Positions 1 through 10,434 of a stretch of DNA of 64,000 nucleotides are shown here, piece by piece. Location: assembly GCF_002234675.1 (NCBI RefSeq), contig NC_019867.2:32430614-32494613 (forward strand). The letters run 5' to 3'. A program made the translations under genes and the position numbers. How positions within the stretch are numbered: position 1 is the first letter of the stretch; every line of letters begins with the position of its first letter. The notes beneath the pieces were generated by a model, which saw nothing but the letters and a program-made list of their open reading frames with translations, did no database searches and was not told the origin of the DNA. The DNA comes from Oryzias latipes. Its lineage: Eukaryota > Chordata > Actinopteri > Beloniformes > Adrianichthyidae.

Positions 1-2175
1 GTTCCTGTGGATCACGGCCCATTTGGGGCCTAAATGTCTCTGCCACAGAGCCGCTACCTTTCTATAAACAGCGAGGCAGTGTTTAGTCCGACTCTGCTAA
101 TGGTCAGACATTCATCCAAAGTCATTCAAGTAACATTGAGGTAATCCCCTGAGGGTCTTGATTGATTTTCTGCCTGATTGATTCCAGTTTTCTGCAGCTG
201 TTTAGGCTAAGCTCACAGCAGAGCAGGCGGCCATCGTGTGACGGTCCAGGCGACTCGTTCAGACCATCGCCATAAGAACTGCCAGAGGTGGGACCAGGTC
301 ATTGTTTTGCAAGTCATGAGTAAGTCTCAAGATTGATTGACAGATCGTATTCATTGATTGTCCTGCAGTTTGATTAATTGGATGGTATCGGATCAAACCA
401 ACATGAACCTAATTTGATTGGATGTTGAGACGGCAGCCCACACAGATACAAAGATACAGGGACAGAGAGGTCGCGGTCTATGTCAACATAGTTTTTAGCA
501 TAGTTTTAAAGTGCAAGTTGAGTCTAAAGTCATCAAATTCGTGACTGGAGTCCACACCACTGAGAACTGGACTCCTGATGACCAGAGATGCTGAAAAGTC
601 TTCAGTCTGTGGTGTCTGAGCGGATTCTGTTGACTCTGAAGCTCCACAGAAGATCCGTCGGCTGGGAGGATTTTAGTGAAGGCTGCACGTGTTTGCTCAC
701 AGCATGTTCAAAGTCTGACAGTATTTAATATCTCAGTATTCAGAGTCCTGAGTGGAGTGCCCCCTGGAGGGTAGAAAGCAGCAGTTTTTGTTTGTCTGCC
801 AACCGTGTGGTTTAAAAAAACAGTTTTCCCATCAGATGCTTTGATCACAGTGGAGACAGAGCAGGACTTTATTTGACACAGAAAGTAGAATCCAGAGTCA
901 AGCAGGTTGTAGGTTTGTGGGATCAAACACACTAATATTTGCACTGACACTTTGTCAACGATAAGAGTACAACTTGTTTTCCTAATTGATCTAATAATTC
1001 TTTCATATATACTTATTTTTAAGCTTCAACATTATAACAAACTAAAACCACTTAGAGTGCAAAAAAAGGCCTTCACTATTATAATAGCATAGTGTACACA
1101 AACGCTGCACGACCACGAATGCTAGGGTTGTGACGATACCATCGTCCATCATGAGGGCTGACTGACATAACGATTGAGAGACACCAACGTGATGCCCTCG
1201 CCCCCCCCACGCTGCGAGTCGACACGTCAAAATATCTTGATGGGATCAATGGTCGGATTAGAATTCAACCGTGTACATGGACCCCGGATTATAACAAACG
1301 TTCAAATGGGTCACACTTTCGGTCGGAAGAAATCATTCACACATGCGCAGTAGTGTTTGAAATCCCGGAAGAGGAACTTAGTCCCGCTAAGAGGATACAT
1401 ACATAGATATCTGTCAGCTCCGTAATATCCTAGATAATCTTCTAAACATGCTTTTATTAATGTTATTAATATTATGAAGCGCCTGTTCGCTCATCATTTT
1501 AATTTTAATCCGTGTGGTCAGTGCTTTTTCTGTTGAAGAACGGAGCCGGAAAAAGCCAGGGCTAGATAGGCTAACACGCGCTAACAACATTTAGCCTTTG
1601 ATGAACATAAAATCCATGCGTGAAACGCTGCAAACTGCATCTTGGCTGAACGTAAATATGTGGGAAAAGCATCAGCCTTTATTTTGTCGGGACACGACAG
1701 GAAACACAAATCCACGTGATTGTTTGAACGGTTTCTAAGGACTGAGTCACATTTCTGCTTTAAGCTCACGCACTGCCCCAAAGCCGCTGAGTGAGCGGAC
1801 GGTCCGAGCTCTGCCCGGACACACACTTTTACCGGAAGACCCGGTTCTCCTGAGTTCGGCAGCTCGTTCACCTAGAGCTGCGGGAATCGCAGTCCAAAGT
1901 CTCCCACACATCGCGCACACGTAACAAAGCATCCTCCCTTCCCATCAAACACAAAGCTATACGTCCGTCTGCTCTGCTCTGCTCAGACACACGGTCACTG
2001 GGTCCACCGGTCCACTTGACTAATCAAGTTCAGGAGCAGACTACTTCTTTTCTATTTTGTTACAGTCACTTCCCTCTGTTTATACTGGATCATCGCGGAT
2101 GAGTCATTAGTTGGGAAATAAAATATATAAAGTAATAAAGTAACATAACGAATAATAATTAGGATTTTTTTTCTA
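1..2175. other. Unassigned left-end sequence
   Basis: No open frame here has recognisable protein similarity, splice structure or family signature. A stretch near 1120-1180 (gggttgtgacgatacc...) looks like the end of a degenerate DNA-transposon-type repeat, but I could not find a partner end. The only clear feature is a solitary 1.5-unit match to the downstream 17-bp satellite at 1097-1124, listed separately. Confidence 0.5.
1097..1124 (+). repeat. Solitary copy of the 17-bp satellite unit
   Basis: The sequence acaaacgctgcacgaccacgaatgct matches about 1.5 consecutive units of the array that starts near 2176, yet stands alone about 1 kb upstream in otherwise non-repetitive DNA. It could be the ancestral seed of the array or a stray copy. 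Confidence 0.7.
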
Positions 2176-5100
2176 TGACCACGAACGCTGCTAGACCAAG
2201 AATGCTGCACGACCACGAACGGTGCAGGACCAAAAACGCTGCAGGACCACGAACGATGCACGACCACGAACGCTGCAGGGCCACGAACGCTGCAGGGCCA
2301 CGAACGCTGCTAGACCAAGAATGCTGCACGACCAGAACCGCAGCAGGGCCACGAACGCTGCAGGACCACGAATGCTGCACGACCACGAACGGTGCAGGAC
2401 CAAAAACGCTGCAGGACCACGAACGATGCACGACCACGAATGCTGCAGGACCACGAACGCTGCACGACCACGAACGCTGCTAGACCAAGAATGCTGCACG
2501 ACCACGAACGGTGCAGGACCAAAAACGCTGCAGGACCACGAACGATGCACGACCACGAACGCTGCAGGGCCACGAACGCTGCATGAGCACGAACGCTACA
2601 CGACCACGAACGCTGCAGGGCCACGAACGCTGCTAGACCAAGAATGCTGCACGACCAGAACCGCAGCAGGGCCACGAACGCTGCATGACCACGAACGCTA
2701 CACGACCACGAACGCTGCAGGGCCACGAACGCTGCTAGACCTAGAATCCTGAACGACCACGAACGGTGCAGGACCAAAAACGCAGCAGGACCACGAACGC
2801 TGCAGGACCACGAATGCTGCAAGACCAGAACCGCAGCAGGTCCAGAAACGCTGCAGGACCACGAACGCTGCAGGAACACGAATGCTGCAGGACCACGAAC
2901 ACTGCACGACCACGAACGCTGCAGGGCCACAAACGCTGCATGACCACGAACGCTACACGACCACGAACGCTGCTAGACCAAGAATGCTGCACGACCACGA
3001 ACGGTGCAAGACCAAAAACGCTGCAGGAACACGAACGCTGCAGGACCACGAACGCTGCAGGACCAGAACCGCAGCAGGACCAGAAACGCTACAGGACCAC
3101 GAACGGTGCAGGACCACGAACGCTGCAGGACCAGAAACGCTACACAACCACGAACACTGCAAGACCATGAACGCTGCACAACCACGAACGCTGCAGGGCC
3201 ACGAACGCTGCATGACCACGAACACTGCAAGACCATGAACGCTGCACAACCACGAACGGTGCACAACCACGAACGCTGCAGGGCCACGAACGCTGCATGA
3301 CCACGAACGCTGCAGGACCACGAACGCTACATGACCACCAACGCTACAAGACCACGAATGGTGCACGACCACGAACGATACATGACCACGAACGCTGCAG
3401 GGCCACGAACGGTGCAGGACCAAAAACGCTGCAGGACCACGAACGCTGCAGGAACACGAATGCTGCAGGACCACGAACGCTGCACGACCACGAACGCTGC
3501 TAGACCAAGAATGCTGCACGACCACGAACGGTGCAGGACCAAAAACGCTGCAGGACCACGAACGATGCACGACCACGAATGCTGCAGGACCACGAACGCT
3601 GCACGACCACGAACGCTGCTAGACCAAGAATGCTGCACGACCACGAACGGTGCAGGACCAAAAACGCTGCAGGACCACGAACGATGCACGACCACGAACG
3701 CTGCAGGGCCACGAACGCTGCATGAGCACGAACGCTACACGACCACGAACGCTGCAGGGCCACGAACGCTGCTAGACCAAGAATGCTGCACGACCAGAAC
3801 CGCAGCAGGGCCACGAACGCTGCATGACCACGAACGCTACACGACCACGAACGCTGCAGGGCCACGAACGCTGCTAGACCAAGAATGCTGCACGACCACG
3901 AACGGTGCAGGACCAAAAACGCTGCAGGACCACGAACGCTGCAGGACCACGAATGCTGCAAGACCAGAACCGGAGCAGGGCCACAAACGCTGCATGACCA
4001 CGAACGCTACACGACCACGAACGCTGCAGGGCCACGAACGCTGCTAGACCTAGAATGCTGAACGACCACGAACGGTGCAGGACCAAAAACGCAGCAGGAC
4101 CACGAATGCTGCAAGACCAGAACCGCAGCAGGTCCAGAAACGCTGCAGGACCACGAACGCTGCAGGAACACGAATGCTGCAGGACCACGAACACTGCAGG
4201 ACCACGAACGTTGCAGGGCCACAAACGCTGCATGACCACGAACGCTACACGACCACGAACGCTGCTAGACCAAGAATGCTGCACGACCACGAACGGTGCA
4301 AGACCAAAAACGCTGCAGGAACACGAACGCTGCAGGACCACGAACGCTGCAGGACCAGAACCGCAGCAGGACCAGAAACGCTACAGGACCACGAACGGTG
4401 CAGGACCACGAACGCTGCAGGACCAGAAACGCTACACAACCACGAACGCTGCAGGGCCATGAACGCTGCACAACCACGAACGCTGCAGGGCCACGAACGC
4501 TGCATGACCACGAACGCTGCAGGACCACGAACGCTACACGACCACCAACGCTACAAGACCACGAATGGTGCACGACCACGAACGATACATGACCATGAAC
4601 GCTCCACCACGAATGGTGCAGGACCACAAACGCTACACGACCACGAACGCTGCAAGACCACAAACGCTACACGACCACGAACGCTGCAAGACCACGAATG
4701 CTGCAGGGCCACGAACGCTGCAAGACCACGAACGCTAAAGGACTACGAACACTACACGTCCACAAACGCTGCACGACCACGACTGGTGTAGGACCACAAA
4801 CGCTTCACGACCACGAACACTGCAAGACCACGAACGCTGCAGGACCACGAACGCTACACGACCATGAACGCTGCAAGACCATGAATGCTGCACGACCACG
4901 AACGCTGCACGAACGCTGCACGACCACGAACGCTGCACGACCACGAACGCTGCATGACCACGAACGCTACACGACCACGAACGCTGCTAGACCAAGAATG
5001 CTGCACGACCACAAACGCTGCAAGACCAAGAATGCTGCACGATCATGAACGCTGCACGAACACGAACGCTGCACGAACGCTGCACGACCACAAACGCTGC

Positions 5101-5226
5101 ACGAACGCTGCACGACCACAAACGCTGCAGGGCCACGAACGCTGCATGACCACGAATGCTACACGACCACGAACGCTGCTAGACCAAGAATGCTGCACGA
5201 CCACGAACGGTGCAGGACCAAGAATG
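2176..5226 (+). repeat. 17-bp minisatellite array, left block
   Basis: About 180 head-to-tail copies of a 17-bp unit close to ccacgaacgctgcagga, with recurring variants (ggtgca, gctaca, ccaagaatgctgcacg, ccagaaccgcagc). Variant blocks recur at long distance: the marker catgagc occurs at 2582 and 3721 (1139 = 67x17) and aagaccagaaccgcagcaggtcc at 2821 and 4113 (1292 = 76x17), showing higher-order segmental duplication inside the array. Since 17 is not divisible by 3, each frame cycles through one 17-residue peptide. Few units create stops, so long spurious frames exist on both strands. I do not treat these as genes. Confidence 0.95.
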
Positions 5227-5442
5227 AAATAGAAATAGAAATATCTTTATTTGTCATTGTACATGTACAACGAAATTACAGTGCAATTTTTTTTCCGGTG
5301 GAATAAAAAGTCAAGTAAGAATAGAAAACTAAAAACTGCGAAATAAGACAATATAAGAAAGATATGTTAAAAAATATACAACAAAATATAAAAGGAGGTT
5401 ACACCTTCTCCGGTTATTGCACACTTCCCTAATAAATAAACT

Positions 5443-8391
5443 TTACTTAGCAGCGTTTAAGGCCACGGTGGCTCTCGGATAGAAGCTGTTTTTTAATCTG
5501 TTTGTCCTTGTTTTAATTGTTCTGTATCTCCTGCCTGAAGGCAGCAGTTCAAACTGGGAATGACCGGGGTGTGATGGATCCAGCAGAATGTTTTGAGCCT
5601 TTTTTAGGCAGCGGGAACTGTACAGTTCTTCCAGGGATGGGAGAGGGCAGCCGATGATCTTCTGGGCTCTCGTGGCGACTCTCTGGAGAGCTGTCCTAGC
5701 CGCAGCTGTGCAACTGGCAAACCAGGCACAGACACAGTACGTTAAAATGCTCTCTATTGAGCAGCGGTAGAAGGACACCAGCAGTTTCTCACTCAGTTTG
5801 TTTTTCTTTAAAAGCCTGAGAAAGTACAGTCTCTGCTGGGCCTTCTTCACCAGAGCAGTGGTGTTGGCGCTCCAGGTCAGGTCCTGCTCAATGGTGACGC
5901 CCAGGAGCTTGAAAGCAGCCACCCTCTCCACACAATCCCCACCAATAGACAGTGGCTGAATGACAGTTTTTTTCCTCCTGTAGTCCACCACCATTTCCTT
6001 GGTTTTTGTTGTGTTGAGGATTAGATTGTTTTTTTCACACCAGACACAGAGCCGCTCCACCTCGTCCCGGTAAGCGGACTCATCATTCCCAGAGATGAGC
6101 CCCACTACTGTGGTGTCGTCTGCAAACTTAATGATGGTATTGCTGGGGTGGGTGGAGGTGCAGTCTTGTGTGTAGAGGGTGTAGAGCAGGGGGCTCAGCA
6201 CACAACCCTGTGGGGAGCCGGTACTGAGGGTGAGAGCTGTCGACGTGTGGGACCCTACTCTAACCCTCTGGGGGCGGGCTTTCAAGAAGTCCAAAATCCA
6301 GAGGCATGTGGAGGTGGGGAGTCCGAGGGCCTCCAGTTTGGAAACAAGTCTGTGAGGGAGGATGGTGTTAAAGGCGGAACTGAAATCCACAAACAGCAGC
6401 CTCACGTAGTTCCCCGGTTGCTCCAGATGGGGCAAAGCAGTGTGGAGAGTGGTGGTGATGGCATCTTCTGTGGACCTGTTCGCCCTGTATGCAAACTGGT
6501 AGCTGTCAAGTGTTGATGGAAGGCATGAGGTAATGTGGTTGCGTACCAGTTTCTCAAGGCATTTTGTGATGATCGGGGTCAAGGCGACGGGTCTATAGTC
6601 CTTGAGGCCTGTGATTGTGGATGTTTTGGGCAGAGGGACAATAGTTGAGGATTTGAGGCAGGGTGGGACAATGGACTGATGTAAGGAACGATTGAAGATC
6701 TTAGTAAAGACCCCCGCCAGCTGGTCTGCACAGTCCTTCAGCACCTGTCCAGTGATGCCATCAGGTCCGACAGCCTTCCTCGGGTTCACAGACCTCAGCG
6801 TGCGCCTCACCTCATGTTCCTCTACCCTGAGGGAGGGGCCGTTGTTCGCTGATGCCTGTAATGCAGCTGTCTCTGGTGGCTCCACCTCGAAGCGGGCAAA
6901 GAAGAGGTTAAGCTCCTCTGCCAGTGAAGGGTTCCCATCAACAGCAGCAAGGTTTGGTCTGTAGTTGGTTAGATGTTGGATCCCTTGCCAAACCTGCCGT
7001 GTGTTGTTTGTTTTGAGGTTGTCTTCCATTTTTTGCTTGTAGTCTATTTTGGCCTGTCGGATGCCTCTCTTCAGGTTTGCTCTGGCAGAGCTGTACAGGT
7101 TCCTGTCACCGGACCTGAAGGCTGTGTTCCTCTCCCGCAGCAGTCGCTGGACCTCTCTGGTCATCCAGGGTTTTTGGTTTGGATACACTCGGATGTGCTT
7201 TTCCACAGTAACAGTGTCTGTGCAATGGTTGATATAGCACAGGACTGCTGCTGTGTGCTCCTCCAGGTCTGGGTGGTCGAAAATCTCCCAATTTGTTCTT
7301 TCAAAGCAGTCCTGCAGCTGGTGGGAGGCACCTTCGGGCCAAGTTTTAATAGTCTTTCTTTTGGTGGGAGCCCGTTTCCTGAGGGGGGTATATGCAGGGG
7401 CTAGGAGCAGGGAAATGTGGTCTGACTGGCCCAGGTGTGGGAGCTGTATAGCTCTGTAGCCATGTTTTATGTTGGAGTAAACTTTGTCTAATGTTTTTTC
7501 CCCTCTGGTGGCGCATTTCACATGCTGATGGAACATCGGGAACACAGATTTTAATTCAGCATGGTTAAAGTCCCCGGCAATGATGTGCACAGCCTCAGGA
7601 TATTTGTCTTGGTTGCTGCTAATCGTGCTATGCAGGAGTCCCAGTGCCGAGTTAGCATTAGCATCTGGTGGTATATACACAGCAGTTGCCATGACTACAG
7701 TGAACTCTCTTGGAAGATAAAACGGGCTACATCTGACAGTCACATATTCCACGTCCGGAGAGCAGTGACTGGCTACAGTCACTGCTCTCCGGACGCACCA
7801 GTTATTGTTCACATATATGCACAATCCCCCTCCTTTGCTCTTACCGGAGTCGCCGCTCCTGTCGTAGCGATGTGCCGTGTGGCCTGCTAGCTCGATAGCC
7901 GCGTCCGGTATGGATGAATGAAGCCAGGTCTCGGTGAAAATCAAAACACAACAGTCCTTGACGATCCTGTTTGTTGCCACTTGGAGCTGAAGTTCGTCCA
8001 TTTTGTTTCCAAGGGAACGTACATTAGCAAGAATAATGCTAGGGAGCGGTGGTTTGTTTGGGTTCTTACGCAGCTTCGCCAGTACACCAGCCCGGCAACC
8101 CCGCTTTTGTTTTCTGTCCCTGCGCCGCCTTCGCCTCCTCCCTGTGGGGATGGTAATCCACGGGGAGCCCGGGGTCCTGATAATATCCTTCGGGATGTTA
8201 TGAGAGTGAAAAAAGTCGGCTGTAACCGCTTGTTCACATTGTAATCCTAACTTTAGGAGCTCATGCCGGCTGTAGATGTTGTCTGCCCAGCAGGATGTAG
8301 TCCAAACGATAAGTAGTTCACAGAAAAATAGCCATAAAAAGCACCGGAAAAGAGAGCACAGAGCCGCCGCGTCTATGCGCGCCGCCGCCAT
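5443..8391 (-). CDS. LINE A endonuclease / reverse transcriptase, intact 982-codon ORF
   Basis: This single open frame encodes the enzyme for target-primed reverse transcription. In order: a hydrophobic, Cys-rich N-terminus (about 10-35); an Arg-rich run (85-97); an apurinic-type endonuclease (about 119-330) with LANVRSL, the FTETWL glutamate (E154), GDFNHAE (D273) and SDHISL (D323/H324); a reverse transcriptase (about 580-830) with VDFSSAF (D669), GSPQGCVLSP and the FADD catalytic pair (D758/D759); and a C-terminal region ending in SGRRYR...RLKNSF. I chose the ATG at 8391 because its context (acaccATGG) is strong and the open frame upstream is only 17-bp satellite read-through. No stop or frameshift interrupts it. 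No separate ORF1 was seen. It could be recently active, but activity cannot be judged from sequence. Confidence 0.9.
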   Translation of the reverse strand: MAAARIDAAALCSLFRCFLWLFFCELLIVWTTSCWADNIYSRHELLKLGLQCEQAVTADFFHSHNIPKDIIRTPGSPWITIPTGRRRRRRRDRKQKRGCRAGVLAKLRKNPNKPPLPSIILANVRSLGNKMDELQLQVATNRIVKDCCVLIFTETWLHSSIPDAAIELAGHTAHRYDRSGDSGKSKGGGLCIYVNNNWCVRRAVTVASHCSPDVEYVTVRCSPFYLPREFTVVMATAVYIPPDANANSALGLLHSTISSNQDKYPEAVHIIAGDFNHAELKSVFPMFHQHVKCATRGEKTLDKVYSNIKHGYRAIQLPHLGQSDHISLLLAPAYTPLRKRAPTKRKTIKTWPEGASHQLQDCFERTNWEIFDHPDLEEHTAAVLCYINHCTDTVTVEKHIRVYPNQKPWMTREVQRLLRERNTAFRSGDRNLYSSARANLKRGIRQAKIDYKQKMEDNLKTNNTRQVWQGIQHLTNYRPNLAAVDGNPSLAEELNLFFARFEVEPPETAALQASANNGPSLRVEEHEVRRTLRSVNPRKAVGPDGITGQVLKDCADQLAGVFTKIFNRSLHQSIVPPCLKSSTIVPLPKTSTITGLKDYRPVALTPIITKCLEKLVRNHITSCLPSTLDSYQFAYRANRSTEDAITTTLHTALPHLEQPGNYVRLLFVDFSSAFNTILPHRLVSKLEALGLPTSTCLWILDFLKARPQRVRVGSHTSTALTLSTGSPQGCVLSPLLYTLYTQDCTSTHPSNTIIKFADDTTVVGLISGNDESAYRDEVERLCVWCEKNNLILNTTKTKEMVVDYRRKKTVIQPLSIGGDCVERVAAFKLLGVTIEQDLTWSANTTALVKKAQQRLYFLRLLKKNKLSEKLLVSFYRCSIESILTYCVCAWFASCTAAARTALQRVATRAQKIIGCPLPSLEELYSSRCLKKAQNILLDPSHPGHSQFELLPSGRRYRTIKTRTNRLKNSFYPRATVALNAAK
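7752..7795. repeat. Perfect inverted repeat inside the LINE A ORF
   Basis: Two 19-base arms, cgtccggagagcagtgact at 7752-7770 and its exact reverse complement at 7777-7795, are separated by 6 bases (ggctac). The hairpin lies in the endonuclease coding region (about residues 199-213) and keeps the frame open. Perfect arms of this length are not required by the protein family. Confidence 0.95.
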
Positions 8392-8410
8392 GGTGTCAAC
8401 AATGCTGCTG

Positions 8411-9112
8411 AATGCTGCACGATCATGAACGCTGCACGAACACGAACGCTGCACAACCACGAACGCTGCACAACCACAAACGCTGCAGGGCCACGAACGC
8501 TGCATGACCACGAACGCTACACGACCACGAATGCTGAACGACCACGAACGCTGCAGGACCATAAACGCTACACGACCACGAACGCTGCAAGACCAAGAAT
8601 GCTGCACGATCATGAACGCTGCACGAACACGAACGCTGCACAACCACAAACGCTGCAGGGCCACGAACGCTACACGACCACGAAAGCTGCTAGACCAAGA
8701 ATGCTGCACGACCACGAACGGTGCAGGACCATAAACGCTGCAGGGCCACGAACGCTACACGACCACGAACGCTGCAAGACCAAGAATGCTGCACGATCAT
8801 GAACGCTGCACGAACACGAACGCTGCACAACCACAAACGCTGCAGGGCCACGAACGCTGCATGAGCACGAACGCTACACGACCACGAATGTTGAACGACC
8901 ACGAACGCTGCAGGACCATAAACGCTACACGACCACGAACGCTGCAAGACCACGAACGCTGCAGGACCACAAACGCTGCACGAACCACGAACGCTACACG
9001 ACCACGAATGCTGCAAGACCAAGAATGCTGCACGACCACGAACGCTGCACGACCACGAACGCTGCAGGGCCAAGAATGCTGCATAACCACGAACGCTGCA
9101 TGACCAAGAATG
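8411..9112 (+). repeat. 17-bp minisatellite array, middle block
   Basis: Continuation of the same array between LINE A and LINE B, about 41 units with more acaaacgctgc, atcatgaacgctgc and gaacacgaacgctgc variants. The register is continuous with the left block once LINE A is removed. Repeated sub-blocks (for example the atcatgaacgctgcacgaacacgaa segment at 8423, 8609 and 8797) show local duplication. Confidence 0.95.
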
Positions 9113-10292
9113 ACCAATCCTACCTGGCGGAAAGAACCATGTGTGTCAGTTTAGGTGGTTATGAATCCACCACAGCTCGGGTTCCCTATGGGGTCCCACA
9201 AGGGTCGGTTTTGGGACCTCTTCTGTTTTCTTTATATCTGTTACCTTTAGGGTCCATTCTAAGAAAACACTGCATTTCCTTTCATTTATACGCTGACGAT
9301 AGTCAGATCTATCTGCCACTAAAAAAGGATAATCTCTCTGTGACGCGGCTCCTGTCATGTCTCCATGACATTAAGGACTGGATGGCCCTAAGTTTCCTGA
9401 GTTTGAATGAAAAGAAAACAGAAGTTGTAATTTTTGGACCGAATGATTTTAGTGGACCGTCCCCGATTGATCTGGGCTCTCTGACTGGTTTCTTAAAATC
9501 AACTGTTTCTAACTTGGGTGTTAAATTGGACAGTAATTTTAGGATGGACCAACAGATAAGCTCTGTAGTGAAGTTAAGCTTTTTAAGCCTTCGCCAACTT
9601 GCTAAGGTAAAACCTTTTTTAACACCTGCACACTTTGAAACAGTAATCCATGCTTTCATCACGTCCCGGCTGGATTACTGCAACTCTCTTTATCTTGGAC
9701 TCAGCCAGTCGTCTCTCTTGCGTCTCCAACGTGTTCAAAATGCATCTGCTCGTCTTATGGTTGGAGCACGCAAAAGAGACCACATCACGCCGATCCTAGC
9801 ATCGCTTCACTGGCTGCCTGTGCATTTTAGAATTCATTTTAAGATTCTTCTGCTTGTTTTTAAATCTTTACACGGTCTTGCCCCGCTGTACCTCTCTGAG
9901 CTTCTCACTCCCTATTCGCCGGCACGGTGCCTCAGATCAGCTGATCAGATGCTTTTAGAGGTACCGAGATCCAGACGGAAGCTCAGAGGGGACAGAGCTT
10001 TTGCTGTAGCCGCTCCAAAGCTGTGGAATACTTTGCCGCTGGCCATTAGAGAAGCCCCTTCACTGTCCATTTTTAAAACCCGTTTAAAAACCCATTTTTA
10101 TGCTCTGGCTTTTAACCCAATATGAAGACCACTGTTTTTCTAACTGTTTACTGTTTTCTATAGTTTTATCTCCCTCTGTGTTTTCCCCCCCGTAACATGC
10201 TTTAATGTTTTTTACTGTTGTGTTCAGCACTTTGTCTCAACTACTGTTGTATGAAAGTGCTATATAAATAAAGTTGAGTTGAGTTGAGTTGA
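9113..10292 (+). mobile_element. LINE B, 5'-truncated L2-type retrotransposon
   Basis: The copy starts inside the reverse-transcriptase domain and ends with aagtgctatataaataaag followed by a (gttga)n tail, the classic L2/Maui-like 3' end of teleosts. It lies in the 17-bp array, with gaatg at 9108-9112 and 10293-10297 as the target duplication. The array resumes in exact register after it. It is in the opposite orientation to LINE A. Confidence 0.9.
9115..10125 (+). pseudogene. LINE B reverse transcriptase, C-terminal part only
   Basis: An open frame of about 336 residues encodes the second half of an L2-type polymerase. It starts near a YLAERT-like motif, then shows [13 protein letters not shown], the catalytic LYADD box and the conserved C-terminal segment ([32 protein letters not shown]). 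The endonuclease and the first RT blocks are missing through 5' truncation, so the copy cannot mobilise itself. The frame is still free of stops to its natural end, which suggests a young insertion. Frame continuity into the satellite upstream is accidental. Confidence 0.88.
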
Positions 10293-10434
10293 GAATGCTG
10301 CACGACCACGAACGCTGCATGACCACAAATGCTGCACAACCACAAACGCTGCACGAACACGAACGCTGCACGACCACGAACGCTGCACGACCACGAACGC
10401 TGCACGACCACGAACGCTGCACGACCACGAACGC
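10293..10434 (+). repeat. 17-bp minisatellite array, right block
   Basis: About eight further units, increasingly uniform (acgaccacgaacgctgc), close the array at 10434, where it passes abruptly into unrelated sequence (atcagtctacttg). The register continues that of the middle block across LINE B. Confidence 0.95.

Larger units (their letters stand above)
5227..8409 (-). mobile_element. LINE A, L2/Rex1-type non-LTR retrotransposon, near full length
   Basis: The element is inserted in minus orientation inside the 17-bp array. Its 3' end is on the left: in minus sense it ends with a polyadenylation-type AATAAAG stretch and a short A/T-rich microsatellite tail (repeats of atttct), typical of CR1/L2-group LINEs. 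The array resumes in register on the other side, and gaatg is duplicated at 5222-5226 and 8410-8414, consistent with a 5-bp target-site duplication. The left end lies only about 18 bases upstream of a well-placed ATG, so the copy is either essentially full length for its single ORF or truncated just before it. Assignment to the Jockey superfamily is firm. The exact family (L2 versus Rex1/Babar) is inferred. Confidence 0.9.

Noticed and set aside
8392..8715. N-terminal 108-residue extension of the LINE A frame
   Set aside because: It is read-through of the 17-bp satellite. The genuine start is the strong-context ATG at 8391.
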